DNA from: Siphonodentalium dalli | Taxonomy: Eukaryota; Mollusca; Scaphopoda; Gadilida; Siphonodentaliidae | NCBI GenBank assembly: GCA_032622095.1 | Contig: CP136066.1 | Location: 171,006,664-171,070,663 of the forward strand | DNA: 64,000 nt | Reading direction: 5' to 3' | Shown: in pieces, positions 25,151-37,202 of the stretch | How positions within the stretch are numbered: position 1 is the first letter of the stretch | Layout: each line of letters begins with the position of its first letter | Notes under the pieces: model-generated | Database searches by the model: none | Seen by the model: the letters and a program-made list of their open reading frames with translations, nothing else | Told to the model about the DNA's origin: nothing | Program-made: the position numbers and the translations under genes

Positions 25151-25479
25151 ACGTGTGATGGTGTTTGGTTGAATGTGCCAAGTTCAGTTGAGTGTATTGA
25201 TAAATATGTTATTGTTAAATACCAGCGGAACATATACCCTGGATATGTCCAGAATGTTTCGGGTGATGAGTTGCTTATAAAATGTATGAAGCGTATAGGT
25301 CCAAAGAAAGCAAATTGCTTTACATTGCCAAAATGCTGCATATATATTTCGTGGTACTGTCATAACGATATTTTGGCAGTTATTCCTGAGCCAAAGATAA
25401 TTACAGGGAGAGGTTCGCACTTTAAAGTGTGCATGCCAATATGGAATAAATTGCAGAGTAATATCGGACATTAAGAAAG

Positions 25480-27461
25480 GCTATTGGCTGAGTATGTAAT
25501 TTTCCCGTATATATTCGGTGGTTTGCAGTATGCTAATGAGTTGGCAATGTCAGCGGTATATTATACATATATCGTAACGTACATGTATGATATTAGTTGG
25601 AAAATATCCACACGTGTGCATGGTTTAGTTATTTGTTTCCGTTAAACATATTTTAAATTACAATTTATGTTTTCTTGTTAATAGACGGGTTCAGTCACAC
25701 GTATTTGTATAGTATTGTGTATAGTATTGATATAGTGGTGCATGATGCAGGGAATTTAAAGCCACCGACTGCTGGCACGAACGCAAATGTAACGACAACA
25801 TAATTAAATTGCATCACTCAAAATAAAATATGTCTGCGGGTAAATCACACATGCTCATATCAGCCACATGGCGTTCAGAACTCGTTGAAACCTTCTTTAT
25901 GTAATGAAGGTGGGGTAATACTCTTAATTACACTTCTTAGTTACATGTTATACATCGGATAGACTTACATCTAAACTAATCTTAACCGAATAACCGTGCA
26001 CGTACTCATGTGAGTCAGGTGAGTTTCATTCACCAGATCAATTCTTTCTAGCTACACATACGTGTAACTGAACCTCGCTATTATTACTTAGGGATGAAGA
26101 AACTCTCCCATAACGCAATTAATATGCGATGAGTTGTAGATGACCCTCGATGGTAACTCACACATATCTGATATATGCATCTCTTGTAAATACTCCACTT
26201 GAAATACTTCCGTGTATCAAATGTGTGTACAGTTACGACGGAGGGGCAACGGAGCGCTCTATAGTCGCAACAAACTTCATTCTATGGCGAATACACTACT
26301 CCAGTTATATATTTTTCCTTCTTTTTTCTTTGGATAACGCATTTTGATTATCCCTTTTTCATCGTGTTTTTGTTGAATAAAACAATAATAAAAATGTGTC
26401 TTTCGTGTAACATTAAGAGCCCAAGGACAAGTTCTTTGGCCAGATAATGGTTATATATGGCAAAAACTCTTTAACAACATTTAGTGAGACCCTGAATATA
26501 TTAAACAAATCTTCCTTCATCAAAATGGAACTAGAAATGTCCAAATGTACATGTTATGTATATCGTGTAACACGCATGTCTTTACTGTAGCATATGACAT
26601 TTTAAACCACACGGTAATTTATGAAATAACATTATAGATCCTTTATTGTGCACGTCAGACTGCGAAATTGTTATTTTTGTCGCGCTATACTCGAAATATG
26701 ACATATTGGTAGCTTAGTGTGGTTTCAACCTCCATGTGGTGCTCAAAATTGTATTTCATGTAACGATGATCGTCTATACTGTCACACAGATGTCCCCACT
26801 GTAACGCAGTGAATAATGAAATTTAAAAATGCTAAGTCATACAATTCCAAGGGAGTTTTTTTCAATTATCAGTGGTTTAGGCATATCGGATTCACGGCAT
26901 TAAACCAATACCCAATATGATACGAATATTCTCTCTTGAAGAACTCTTTAGTATCGGTAAAATGTAATTTTCGAAAAACAGTTGATTCTACACATGGAAA
27001 AGACATGAGTTAACATCATATAACAGGAAAAATCTGTGTTATTAGTTGTAAGATAACCCATTTTGAAATGATCGAGTTACAACTTGAAGTAGTTCTAATA
27101 TGTTTTAATTGCAGCCATACAAAGTGTGTTTGTTACAGTATAGACATTATATATGCATAGCCAACATTGACAACCCAACCAAATACAAATCATAGGTGAT
27201 TAAGCCTGCATTTTAGTGTTTTAATAACCCATAAGGTCTATTTATTCCAAACGATGACCAAATTACGTTTTCTGCCAACATATTTTTTTCAATTATTACC
27301 AGACTGAAATGTGCGCCAAAATTGATAATGACTCATATACGAGTGACACTGGCAGAGGATTAGAAGCCACAAATACTTAAATACTATTCCCCGTGAAAAA
27401 TAAAATGAAAAAATAAAATAAAATGAAGTACCGCCCGCCCGCCCCTCTTTTTTTCCCTCAT
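25480..27461 (-). promoter_or_regulatory. Right arm of the 8.4-kb element with inverted motif cluster
   Basis: No gene is recognised in this 2-kb arm. Motifs like those of the left cluster occur on the minus strand at 26401 (CGTGTAACATTAAG), 26563, 26751 (GTATTTCATGTAACGATGA) and 26795. One plus-strand variant (TTTGTTACAGTATAGAC) lies at about 27129. GC-rich CCGCCCGCCCGCCCCT at 27431-27446 has a direct counterpart just inside the left end (19093-19104). Confidence 0.5.
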
Positions 27462-27495
27462 GTTACCCTAAACTCAGGTATTCTTCCTTTTGGCC

Positions 27496-28632
27496 TTATC
27501 AAAAGCTTTTGACACCATAAGTCACGAAATTTTACTTAGAAAGCTCGATCACTATGGAATAAGGGGAATCGCTAATGACTGGTTCAGAAGTTACTTACAT
27601 GACAGGCGACAATATGTAGAAGTCCATGATCATCAATCGGGAATGTTGACTATGACATGTGGAGTACCACAGGGGTCTATCCTTGGTCCCATCCTATTTC
27701 TAATGTATGTCAACGACATGCCCAACAGCACCAATCTCAAACTTCTTTCATTTGCTGACGACACAACATTATACATGTCAGGGAATAACTCTAAAACCAT
27801 TCAGAATAAGATAAACGATGAACTAGAAAAAGTATACCGCTGGTGCTGTAGTAACCGACTATCCCTCAATGAATCAAAAACTAAATATATGTTGCTGCAT
27901 CCACAAAATAACGATTTTAAATGGGCAGATCTGCGAATTAAATTGAATAAAAAGGAACTAGTTCGTGTAAGTAATCAAAACCAAGAAAAATCACTTAAAT
28001 TCCTTGGCATAATCATTGACGAAAATCTTACTTTTAAGTACCACATATCAATGCTAACCAGAAAAATATCACATGCAATATACTGTCTAGGTAAAGCCAA
28101 ACGATTCCTCCCCAAAAGTGCACTAAAAACTCTGTACTTCTCCTTAATTCACAGTCATCTCCTATACGGAATAATAATCTGGGGACACGTTTCAGCATCA
28201 CGGTCTCTTTTTCGGCTACAGAAAAAAGCAGTCCGGATATTATGCAACAAAAGATATCGCAGTCACACAGAGCCGTTGTTTAAAACTCTAAAAATTCTAA
28301 AGTTTCATGACCTGTATCATCTTCAAATCGCATTGTTCATGTATGATTGGAAAAACAAATATCTTCCCCCGTCTTTCGAAAGTTTATTTAAGTATACACC
28401 AATATCAACAACACGACAGTCCGGCAACTTGGCTACTACAATTCCAAGGACGAATTTCTCTCAAATTCTACCGAGATACTCATTTCCGTATGTGTGGAAC
28501 TGCTTGGACACAGCACACAGATTTGCAGCTAGCAGAACCATCTTTAAATCTTCCATACGTACAAATGTGCAATCACACTATAATAGCTCAGTAACTTGTG
28601 ACAACGCGGAATGCCGAGATTGTAGAAAGTAA
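27496..28632 (+). pseudogene. Non-LTR ORF2, C-terminal reverse transcriptase part
   Basis: This is a continuation of the RT frame after the 8.4-kb element. It contains the second half of motif A ([20 protein letters not shown]), [16 protein letters not shown] (motif B), [10 protein letters not shown] (motif C, catalytic Asp pair at 27757-27762), [16 protein letters not shown] and the thumb-like [20 protein letters not shown]. The frame is open and undamaged to the stop at 28630, ending with a Cys-rich tail [11 protein letters not shown]. The motifs are typical of CR1/Jockey-superfamily elements. It is not translatable as part of the full enzyme because of the upstream interruptions. Confidence 0.9.
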
Positions 28633-29037
28633 TTGGAACAATATGTATACATGTATTATGTATGATTGCCCTTAAGAGACGTGTCATCATTACGTGCGTA
28701 ACCCTGGATTACTCACCATTTATGGGCACATATCCATGGACACATAATTGTATAGACATTTATTTAATCATATCTGCCCGAACAAAGTTGGATATATAAA
28801 ACACAACCCCAAAATTTTAACAACACATTATTTCAACAGCTGACCCTCATGCAACATCTCGATTGTCACACAACAATATGATCGCCATCTGCTTATTCTC
28901 TATTATGTATAAGGGGCGGCAGGAAGACGGCCTGTATTGGCCATGCCGCTCCTGTGCAAATTTGAAATATATATTATTATGTTTGTGTATTATGTATTTA
29001 ATTTGTGCAAATAAACAATCCAATCCAATCCAATCCA
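28633..29037 (+). mobile_element. 3' UTR and (AATCC)n tail of the non-LTR element
   Basis: The 400-bp AT-rich 3' UTR ends in CAAATAAACAATCCAATCC with about four CAATC repeats, at 29009-29037. Short tandem repeats in place of poly(A) are usual at CR1-like 3' ends. The sequence after the tail (CAAAC) also precedes the 5' UTR at 8398-8402, a possible 5-bp target duplication. Confidence 0.7.
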
Positions 29038-30264
29038 AACATAACTTATGTATCGTGTTATGCTCAACTGTTATTGACTTTACAAAATTGCGATTTCACT
29101 CAAAGTATATTTGAGCAAAGATAATGTGTTCCGTGAGATCAATGTAAATGATTAAAATCCATGTTGACTTTGTATAACAAACTGAAGAACCGTTCTATCA
29201 TTAAATAATTGTCAACAGAGACCGTTGTTCTCGCATGGACAAATAAGATACAACAGCAACGCCTTGTCGCGCACCGAAAATGATAGAGACGCTGGTGAAA
29301 CTTGGAAAAAAACGTCACAAACATGGTGCACATCGGGAATGCATTTTATTTCCGAAAACACACGAACGCTGCCTGCATCACTCGGAAGATCGGCTGCTTA
29401 GAAAAATGTAACTGGAACAGATGAAACGATATCAGATTTACGCAAACAATTTAACAAACAAAACGCCTTTTTAGCACTATATCGACGAATTCGATCGGCA
29501 ACAGTTTACATATGCATGGTTTGAGACCCCTTCTACCGAATTACGTATACACACATTTTAAGATTCGAATGAGCCATGTCCGTTTAACTTGTATAATAAT
29601 GATGAAACTTTCTTTTCTTGCTATCACATACATGTAGCATCATCCATATAAAAAGTTAAGCATTTATTAAAAGTACATTTTGGTGAATCCCTTGCTGAGT
29701 TCTGTTGTACACTAATTCAATTTGAAAAACAAATATTGTAAATGTGAAATGTCCGGAGTGTTTACCACATCCTCGCAGAAATGGTTTTAAATAAATGTTA
29801 TTACACACCCATCCATACCCATCAATGCTATGTTGATTAGATTGTTTTGGTGTGTAATAAATACAGAACCGCACAAGAATGTGAATCAAGTGAATGTTAT
29901 TACACACTCATTTGTCATGCCGTAAGTTACAACTTCAGGCATCTTAGGCTATTGTGTTGTGCTACAACAAACGTGTGCAATAACGCACCTCAATCCATGT
30001 GCGGTTTTGTAGATATATTTGTCTATTGTATACCTAATGCTATATTATGGAATACTATAATTCCATTCTATATATATTGAGTTGAACTAATCAACTACAC
30101 AACCTCCTGTAATAGTTAGATACATAACTGTTCCTAAATCTTCTATTATAAGTTGTATGTGTGATTTGTTCAGTTTGATATGATTAAAAGGTTGCTTATG
30201 CAATTTTGTCCATGTGTTTTAAGTGTGAAGGGACTTATATTGATAGTAATTTACAACAATATAC
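29038..30264. other. No recognised gene; fragments of dispersed repeats
   Basis: About 29160-29330 resembles 7540-7680 in inverse orientation and 36690-36810 (GAGACCGTTGTTCTC-type sequence). ORFs are short and lack domains. This is host or old repeat DNA between the non-LTR element and the tandem duplication. Confidence 0.4.
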
Positions 30265-31679
30265 TAAGTGCTGACTGTTTGCAAGTAATATGGATGTTAA
30301 CTAACATTATTCCTAAGTTTTAAGACTATAAAGAGTAAAAAGAAATAGTGGGGCAAATATTTTGTGCTGGGAAACAATTGCTTTTGGGGCCCCTTGAAAC
30401 CCCACCACCCCATCATACGTCCTGGAAAAAAACCCATGAGGGGACAGCCATTTTATATATGTCTATGTGGTGGTGGGTCTATTATGCCAAATACATGTGC
30501 CTTAAATGTATAAGCATTTCATCAATTAAAGTCTTAACATTGTAGATATTTGACGTATTTTAGTCTCCATCTCATCCCCGAAATCATACCGCGGTGTATA
30601 CAACGAATGTGAACATAAAAACAACTGGATTTTAGTTTCAATTATAACAAATTCATAGTACTTACTTACCTTAGCGAAGATATATAATTATGTCTTAGCA
30701 GACATTTGGTGCATGCTGTCGATATTAAGTTGATATTAAGTTTGACACCTCGCATGTACTTTCCAATGTATGTTTTCTGTTCACAAAGTTAAGGCCACAA
30801 TTTCATGCCCGGAATCCTGTGTTGATACCGCCAGTCACTTTTAGTTTACGCTTAACTGTTTTGACAACAAGTCTTCGCCACACATTGTTGGGCAAATAAA
30901 AGAACCTTTTCAGCTATAACAACCAGTATTCGCAATGCGATCAAGGTGACATTGAATAGAAGTAACCAGGCATACTTGAGTATAGAGTAACGTCCCGTTA
31001 ACCGTTGTCTGGAAAAGTAAGATAACATTAAAGGTATACTACCAGCATGTTATTAAACAAAATCAAACTTTTAAAGCTATACAACCAAAACAATATTAGC
31101 TTTGTATTATATTCTGGCAACATGAATTGTTTATCAGTTTCCCCGCCAATTGTGTGCATAAACTCAGTAAACCATCAGGGGCGCCGCTCTTTATTTCAGC
31201 TCATCGTCTCGCTCGGTAATTTCGGCACATTATTCTCCGCAACATGAGACACTTCGGGCAACATCCTGCCCCGTATTAAAGCTCACATGCTCTGATTATC
31301 ATCGAAATAGTCGAGCGTTGGTAGCCGGTCTGTTCAAATAGCTCCATGTCCACGGGGCCAGTCCATGCTAGCCCATACGGATGCGAGTGCGCTTCTTTCG
31401 TGATGCCATTTCATTTATTACACATTTCTGATAATCGCCGGGTCTTCGACGCCTCAACAGTCTGAACTATCTTTCTATATTCTGTTCCTAAATTGTAAAA
31501 CATGTATATATCTTGAAACGATGTACATACCATGCACTATAGGCTATATAATATGTGTGGCCATACGCATAATACACTTTTATATACATATTCTTCTCTA
31601 TTGGAGGTAAATAAATAAATAAGTGTATGCCATACATATAATACACATGCCATGTATGCCATACATATAACACCGCCGC

Positions 31680-32530
31680 CCTGATCAACACTCCGTGGTT
31701 GGTCTGTCCGTCTGTCCGTTCGTATGTGATCCATCAACAATTTCCTTTAACCCACTCCGCATATAACACCTCTCACCCGGTGTCACCACACTTCATACGG
31801 ATCTTCAAGTGATATCTAAATGGGGGCGGTAGATTTAAAAAAAAATTTATTTTAAAAACATAGTCACATGCAGCCATCTTGGATTTCAATTTGAATACAT
31901 GGGCACACAATGAGCCCGCATTGATCGCAGAAATGTTTTGAAAATATACAGACATGTTTAGGATCACCACAGGATGGGAGCATTGTAGGATTTACAACGA
32001 AACACATGACCGCCGGCAGCCATCTTAGCTTTTACAATGTGCATGACTAAATGCTTTGGCACACCATACAGACCACATCCCATATCCGGGTGACCACCAG
32101 ATGGGAGTTTTACATTTTTTATGATTTTTTTGTTTAATATGGCCGCCACCGGTCATCGTGGATTTTATTCCTTGCATGACAAAAACTTTTAGCACACCAA
32201 GCAGGTTACACTCCTGAACTCACTCACTAAACTTCATATGGATCTTTGGGTGACCTCTAGATGGGAGACATCGATTTTTCCGAAATTCGTTGAAAAATAG
32301 CCATCTTTGATTTGAAATTCGAATCCATGTACACACTCTGCATCCCGCATTTATCGGAAAATGTTTTGAAAACGTACAGGCATGTTTATGATCACCTCTA
32401 AATGGGTTTGATAAAAATAACATGGCTGTTAGCAGCCATCTTGAATTTAACTCTTTGCATTACTAAATACTCCGACATGCCCTATACAGTCAACATAATT
32501 ATTTTTAATCTAATTGATCCCAAACTCCAT
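31680..32530. repeat. Degenerate ~200-240 bp repeat units
   Basis: Repeated phrases include CTTCATATGGATCTT, GACCTCTAGATGGGAG, CAGCCATCTTGGATTT variants and CATGACTAAATACTT. About three to four diverged units are present, and the paralogous array lies at 46470-47060. No coding signal is seen. CCATCTTGG-type motifs (YY1-like on the other strand) occur once per unit. Confidence 0.65.
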
Positions 32531-33989
32531 ATGGCTCTTCGGGTTTACCTCCGGTATTATACTTGAACATTACCTTTCCTCGGTCCTTATCGCTCCATTG
32601 ACTGTAATGTATGGAATTATCCCCGCTCATTTATATTTCTCTCAACTCATACAATTAGTAATCAGATTTGTATTACTTCATGAATAATGTAGTTGGGAAC
32701 AATCATCTAAATGCCCAAAATTGTTAAAGTAATAAGGATCAGTTGTGATTGACCAGAGAATACAACCATATCATATAGATCGGTTGCATCTTCTACAATA
32801 CGAAAAGAAAGATAAATTGAATGTACCCCATGTGAATAAAGAACAAATTTGTGAACAATGATCAAATTCTTTTTTATCTTCTTCATAAGTCATTGCTTCG
32901 TATGTAACGTATGCAGTTAGCAAAATGTCGGCTAGTGCATCCATTGTGACGGCACATTTGACCGATTAAGTAAAACACGGTGATTTTTTTCCAAAATATG
33001 AGAAGTCTAGATAAAAATCGATTACAAACCATTCTGCTATCAATATATAAAGCCGAATCGAGGGTTTATGATATGTGCACGCAAACATGGATCCCGGATT
33101 CTACACTATACAAAGTGTTTAGTAACTGTGTCGCGTTTAAAGGTACTCAATCCGAATTAACACTCGCAAATTACCATTTCCTTGGCTTCGGGTGTAAAAA
33201 ATATTGATTCGAGTCGAGGAACCCACCCATCACATTTAAAATCTATTATTTTAATTTTAAGTGGCCCAATAGACAGTCAACGAGAAGAACTTCTTTGACC
33301 AAATTGAGGGTAAAGATGGATCACTCTAAAACCAAGTGGCTTCTTGTGTCAGATATTTGACAAACCGGCAAACTTTCGTTGAACAAATTGTTACAAAAAT
33401 AAGGCTTTGTGCAATGTTATACTATAGTTGATTTTGCTTTTCATTATTTTTGGGCAATTATTAGATTCTGATAAATGAAGCGGCATTTCAAAAACTTTTG
33501 TTGTTGTTGTTGGAATGTGATGATATGGGGACCATCGAATCGGATTGAGTACCTTCAACATAAAGTGTCAGACAATCTTGTATCCACAATCCTTGGATCG
33601 TAACACGAACCTAGCACTGATTTTTTATTTATTTTCTTCTTTTTGTGACATATCTTATAATTTATATTATAACGGACTTTCCAGTTCCATATGTCGAAGA
33701 AGTTAAAGTCGTCACTTCTCAACTGCTGGATAGATGATGTAAAACGGCCATTATCGCCATGGGTCATTATCGCCATGGGTCACTATCGCCATGGGTCATT
33801 ATCGCCATGGGTGAGCACGGGTGCGTTGATGCTAGACAAGATAATAGGACCCCAGTCCTGGTTCCACACAGATCAAGAATGTGGATACAACATTGAGTAT
33901 CTGATGAAATCACTATAAATGCGTTAATCCTGGTCCGATTTCATGGATTAATATAAGGAAGTGAAGTTCGAACAACTTCTAACGTCACC
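32531..33989. other. No recognised gene
   Basis: To about 32800 this follows unit 2. Roughly 33000-33990 has no counterpart there and may be an insertion. It includes a (GTT)n-linked repeat at about 33483-33560 shared with 8150-8265. The 75-codon frame at 32980-33207 has no domain I can name. Confidence 0.4.
33749..33812. repeat. 16-bp tandem repeat
   Basis: About four copies of CATTATCGCCATGGGT are present, one with a T-to-C change. Confidence 0.85.
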
Positions 33990-35709
33990 TGACAGACTAT
34001 AATTCTCTGTTTCCGATCGAGGCGGGAACACAATATCCAGTACACCATGTTCATGGTCAGATAGCTATGTTCTATTTCCAAACGAATTCCATGCAATATA
34101 TATATATATAGGGCAGCGATCTCGTAAATGAATCACGACACGTACCACACAGAAGTCGGTATTTAAAACATTATCAAACAGAGATTTACGATTAGATAGC
34201 GATTGCTATTCAATCTGAGTAACACGTGGTTAAAATGTTTATCCTTAATTATTCGGAAGGGGAATAACCGGAGCCAACAAGCCAGTACTAAATAAACTTC
34301 CTGTTGGAATGATTATATTAACTAAATATAACGGAGATAATCATAAATTAATAATAAAAAAGTTTTCTTTAAAGAGCGTTTTTAAAGAGAAGTGTTTCTT
34401 TAACAGACCAATCATTTAAATGACGAATTATAGGTGGTTTTCCTAAGAATGCTCACGCAAACCTTCCATAGAGTTCCATAGATATAGCGTGTGTTATTGT
34501 TGGTGTTATCGAGAAGGAAGAGAGAGGGAGAAGGGGGAGAGAGCGCAATATGTGCCACGTTCATCCATATATAATTTAATCCAGAAATATATAATTTATT
34601 CCAGAAATATATAATGTGTTAGTATCTGACACACAGGCACTAAAAAACAAACGCTATCCATTCATCATTTTGAAATCTGAACATGAAAATTGTAAACTAT
34701 TAGCATCTAGACTGGCCTCAAGCGTCAAATTGTTTTAAATTTCCAACCTGACACCCCTGCTCACCATCAGCTTGGACAATTTCCAACTGATGGACATTTC
34801 CCTTTCAATATTTGACAAAAAGTAGGGAAATATGCAAATTGTAGTCAAAATCCCCGATAATTAACTGTCTGAAAATCAAACTATGAGTATAATTTCAATG
34901 TATTGCTGGTGTGAATGTTCCAGCTAATTTGTTAGGTATGAAATTTCCAACTGTTGAACATTTTAACCAAAGTTGAGGGTGTGAGTCCCTGCACCCCATT
35001 CAGCATGTTCTCCGTCTGATGTCTACATGACGATATTAGTGTTAACTCATTTGGCGTTTCGTGCAATCTCGATCGGTTTATTATTTATAAAATCTAACTG
35101 TTCAATAATCCTAATCGAAGTCGTTACGTTTTGCGAAACGATTTTTTATATTTTTTTGCCCCACGTGAATTTTACGGATTAGAATAGCTATTCGCCTCCG
35201 TTACTATATATGTCTGTCAGTCACGAAACCTCACTATTACCAGAATCCTCTTCTTTTTTTCGGTAAATACGGAACCCGTCGGCACCCTCATGATTGTGTT
35301 ATCAGTATAATATGTTAATCGGTTCTATGTTTATTTATGTTTATGCTATTAATTAAACGGACATGACTCATTCGAACCGCCAAATTGTGTCTACGAAATT
35401 TGAAGGGGTGGATACCAGATGTAGATCAATGCACCAATTATTGATATACAGGCTTCATATGCTCACATACCATTTTCAATGCTGTTCAAATTTTCGCCAG
35501 AAATCAGACAAACGCTCTTTATTTCTACAATATCAGGAATACCCCAACACTGTGTTCATAGTTGTATTGTTAATAACTGCAATGCATATTTTTTTGGATT
35601 ACAGAAAAGTAGTTCAGATATGTATCGACCTATTTCCATACTGGGAACAATTCAAAAGTGAATAATGCCACGTGTACTTAGGAGCGCAAATCGCCATTTG
35701 GCTTTAATA

Positions 35710-35952
35710 ACACATCGATCTTACCACTGACTATGACCTGTTACTTTAATAACATATCGATCTTGCCACTGACTATGACCTGTGACTTTAATAACATATC
35801 GATCTTACCACTGACTATGACCTGTGACTTTAATAGCACATCGATCTTACCACTGACTATGACCTGTGACTTTAATAAGATATCGATCTTACCACTGACT
35901 ATGACCTGTGACTTTAATAGCACATCGATCTTACCACTGACTATGACCTGAT
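35710..35952. repeat. 42-bp minisatellite, six copies
   Basis: ATCGATCTT starts at 35714, 35756, 35798, 35840, 35882 and 35924, an exact 42-bp period. A 14-codon period without stops explains the repetitive ORFs on both strands; they are not genes. The homologous tract at about 1735-1800 has only one unit, so the array expanded in this copy. Confidence 0.9.
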
Positions 35953-36071
35953 AACAATATAATTAAGTACAATATAATCACGGCAAACAGAATCATATCA
36001 ACATACGGCGAGTGGCAAGACATTTGTACGAAACGATTTTCTCACAAACGGAATATTATACATAGAGGATA

Positions 36072-36210
36072 TACAACGAGTCCCCAGTTTATAGCGGAAT
36101 TTACAAAACTCGTCCAGTAAATTAGGTATGGACCGAGGCTTTGGCGGGGTCCAGACCTAATTTACTGGACGAGTTTTGTTAATTCCGCTATAAACTGGGG
36201 ACGAGTTGTA
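36072..36210. mobile_element. 139-bp foldback hairpin
   Basis: Two ~60-bp arms (starting TACAACGAGTCCCCAGTTTA and ending in its near-exact reverse complement) surround a short loop GAGGCTTTGGCGG. Arm mismatches are very few. It is probably a foldback MITE; no target duplication is obvious. Confidence 0.8.
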
Positions 36211-37202
36211 GATTCGATTTAGTACATAATCCAAAACCTCGACAACACACATACTTATATCAACAAATAGGGCGCGAAACTAGTATTGGCTTACAATGTA
36301 TATAAGACATGGGATGACGTTTCACTTTAATAACTCTGCGTTGTTTGTACGCGTAAAGAAATAGTCCCAGATAAATAAAGTCTCTTTGGCGTATTTAATA
36401 TCGTATATTTAAAGACACAACTTTTCAAACTCTTCATTCATTATAGTTTGTTGGAATACATATTGCAAGACATAGATTTTGAGACGTATCGTACGGAATG
36501 TAAAAAGACAACACACCGGAAGTCAAAGGTCACCTGGCACTATTTCCTGTTATTAAACGAACGTTTAATATCACAATTTATAGAATGGGTTTATTGAATC
36601 GAATAAGGATAGGATCATGTAATGAAGTCAATTCTAGAAAAAATCCATCCGCAATAGCCACACAATAAGTGACTCGCCCATCGCGACCGGAAGCGCCGCA
36701 ATTTTGATATGACGTACTTGTCCCGCAAGCTTTTCCAGCGTCGCTATCTTTTACGATGCGTGATACGTTCTTATTTGTCCCTGTGAGAACAATGGTCCCG
36801 ACATGTTGATAATAATATAATAATAAATAATTATATTGAGATACCTTTGTATTACAAGCCTATATATGTTGTAAAATGTATGATTGCCTGTTTCCAACGC
36901 ATGTGCTGAATATATTTCTCTCTCCTATATACCTAACGAATGGGTCGACAAGTATTAGATCATGTCGTGAATTTGTACTCTGACTACGCACGTAGAGATT
37001 ATATTTTATCCGTTTAAAATATGGGAACTTGTTGAACTTGTTGAGGTGCTGACGGGGAAGCATTCAACACACAAAGCATGGCATATATATATTTGTCAGT
37101 ATACATGTTCCTTAATAATCTATTTCACAGTAGGAGGCTATGTTACCAACTCCAGATTGCATGTTTTGTCCACTTTTGGAAATATATTATAGCTGCAACG
37201 TT
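36211..37202. other. No recognised gene
   Basis: This is AT-rich unique-looking sequence. About 36690-36810 resembles a dispersed repeat also at 7540-7680 and 29160-29330. A 67-codon minus-strand frame (36860-37063) shows no domain. Confidence 0.35.

Larger units (their letters stand above)
22968..25474 (+). pseudogene. Element-borne gene: basic N-terminus, internal repeats, SH3/Tudor-like C-terminus
   Basis: The N-terminal exon begins MAMSNAERQRKFRANRDKD and is very basic through LNKQKAKYNEDERW. It is cut by a SINE-like insertion (about 23095-23556) and resumes with MTSREMRTARKHWKVKQRKQ, a twice-repeated 12-residue block (36-bp repeat) and TPPASPLQNHEEYPGPSR. Next come two or three 50-residue repeats and about nine acidic 30-residue repeats with frameshifts. 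The C-terminal frame (to 25474) has DKYVIVKYQRNIYPGYVQNV and GRGSHFKVCMPIW, resembling the small beta-barrel end of a family of uncharacterised, widespread animal proteins sharing the AERQRKFR-type N-terminus. Function is unknown; DNA binding by the basic part is a guess. Several frameshifts make an intact product unlikely. Confidence 0.6.
19057..27498. mobile_element. 8.4-kb PIF/Harbinger-like TIR element inserted in RT motif A
   Basis: The element spans 19060-27495. It is bounded by TTA direct repeats (19057-19059 and 27496-27498) and by 34-bp inverted ends with two mismatches, beginning GGCCAAAA and including GAAGAATACCTG and GTTTAGGGTAAC. Removing it and one TTA restores the codons of FLDL-SKAFD without error, so the ends are certain. 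A 3-bp TTA duplication with GG-starting tips fits PIF/Harbinger. No DDE transposase or Myb/SANT protein is recognisable inside, so it is non-autonomous, decayed or of another superfamily. It carries at least one broken multi-exon gene (22968-25474), coding-like exons near 19528-20928, a 700-bp MITE and a SINE-like insertion. Confidence 0.85.

Noticed and set aside
23699-25471. Ser/Pro/His-rich minus-strand ORFs
   Set aside because: They are reverse-strand shadows of the 90-bp and 150-bp coding repeats, whose plus-strand frame connects to conserved head and tail blocks.
35733-35951. Repetitive ORFs on both strands
   Set aside because: They are by-products of the 42-bp period; neither strand shows a domain.
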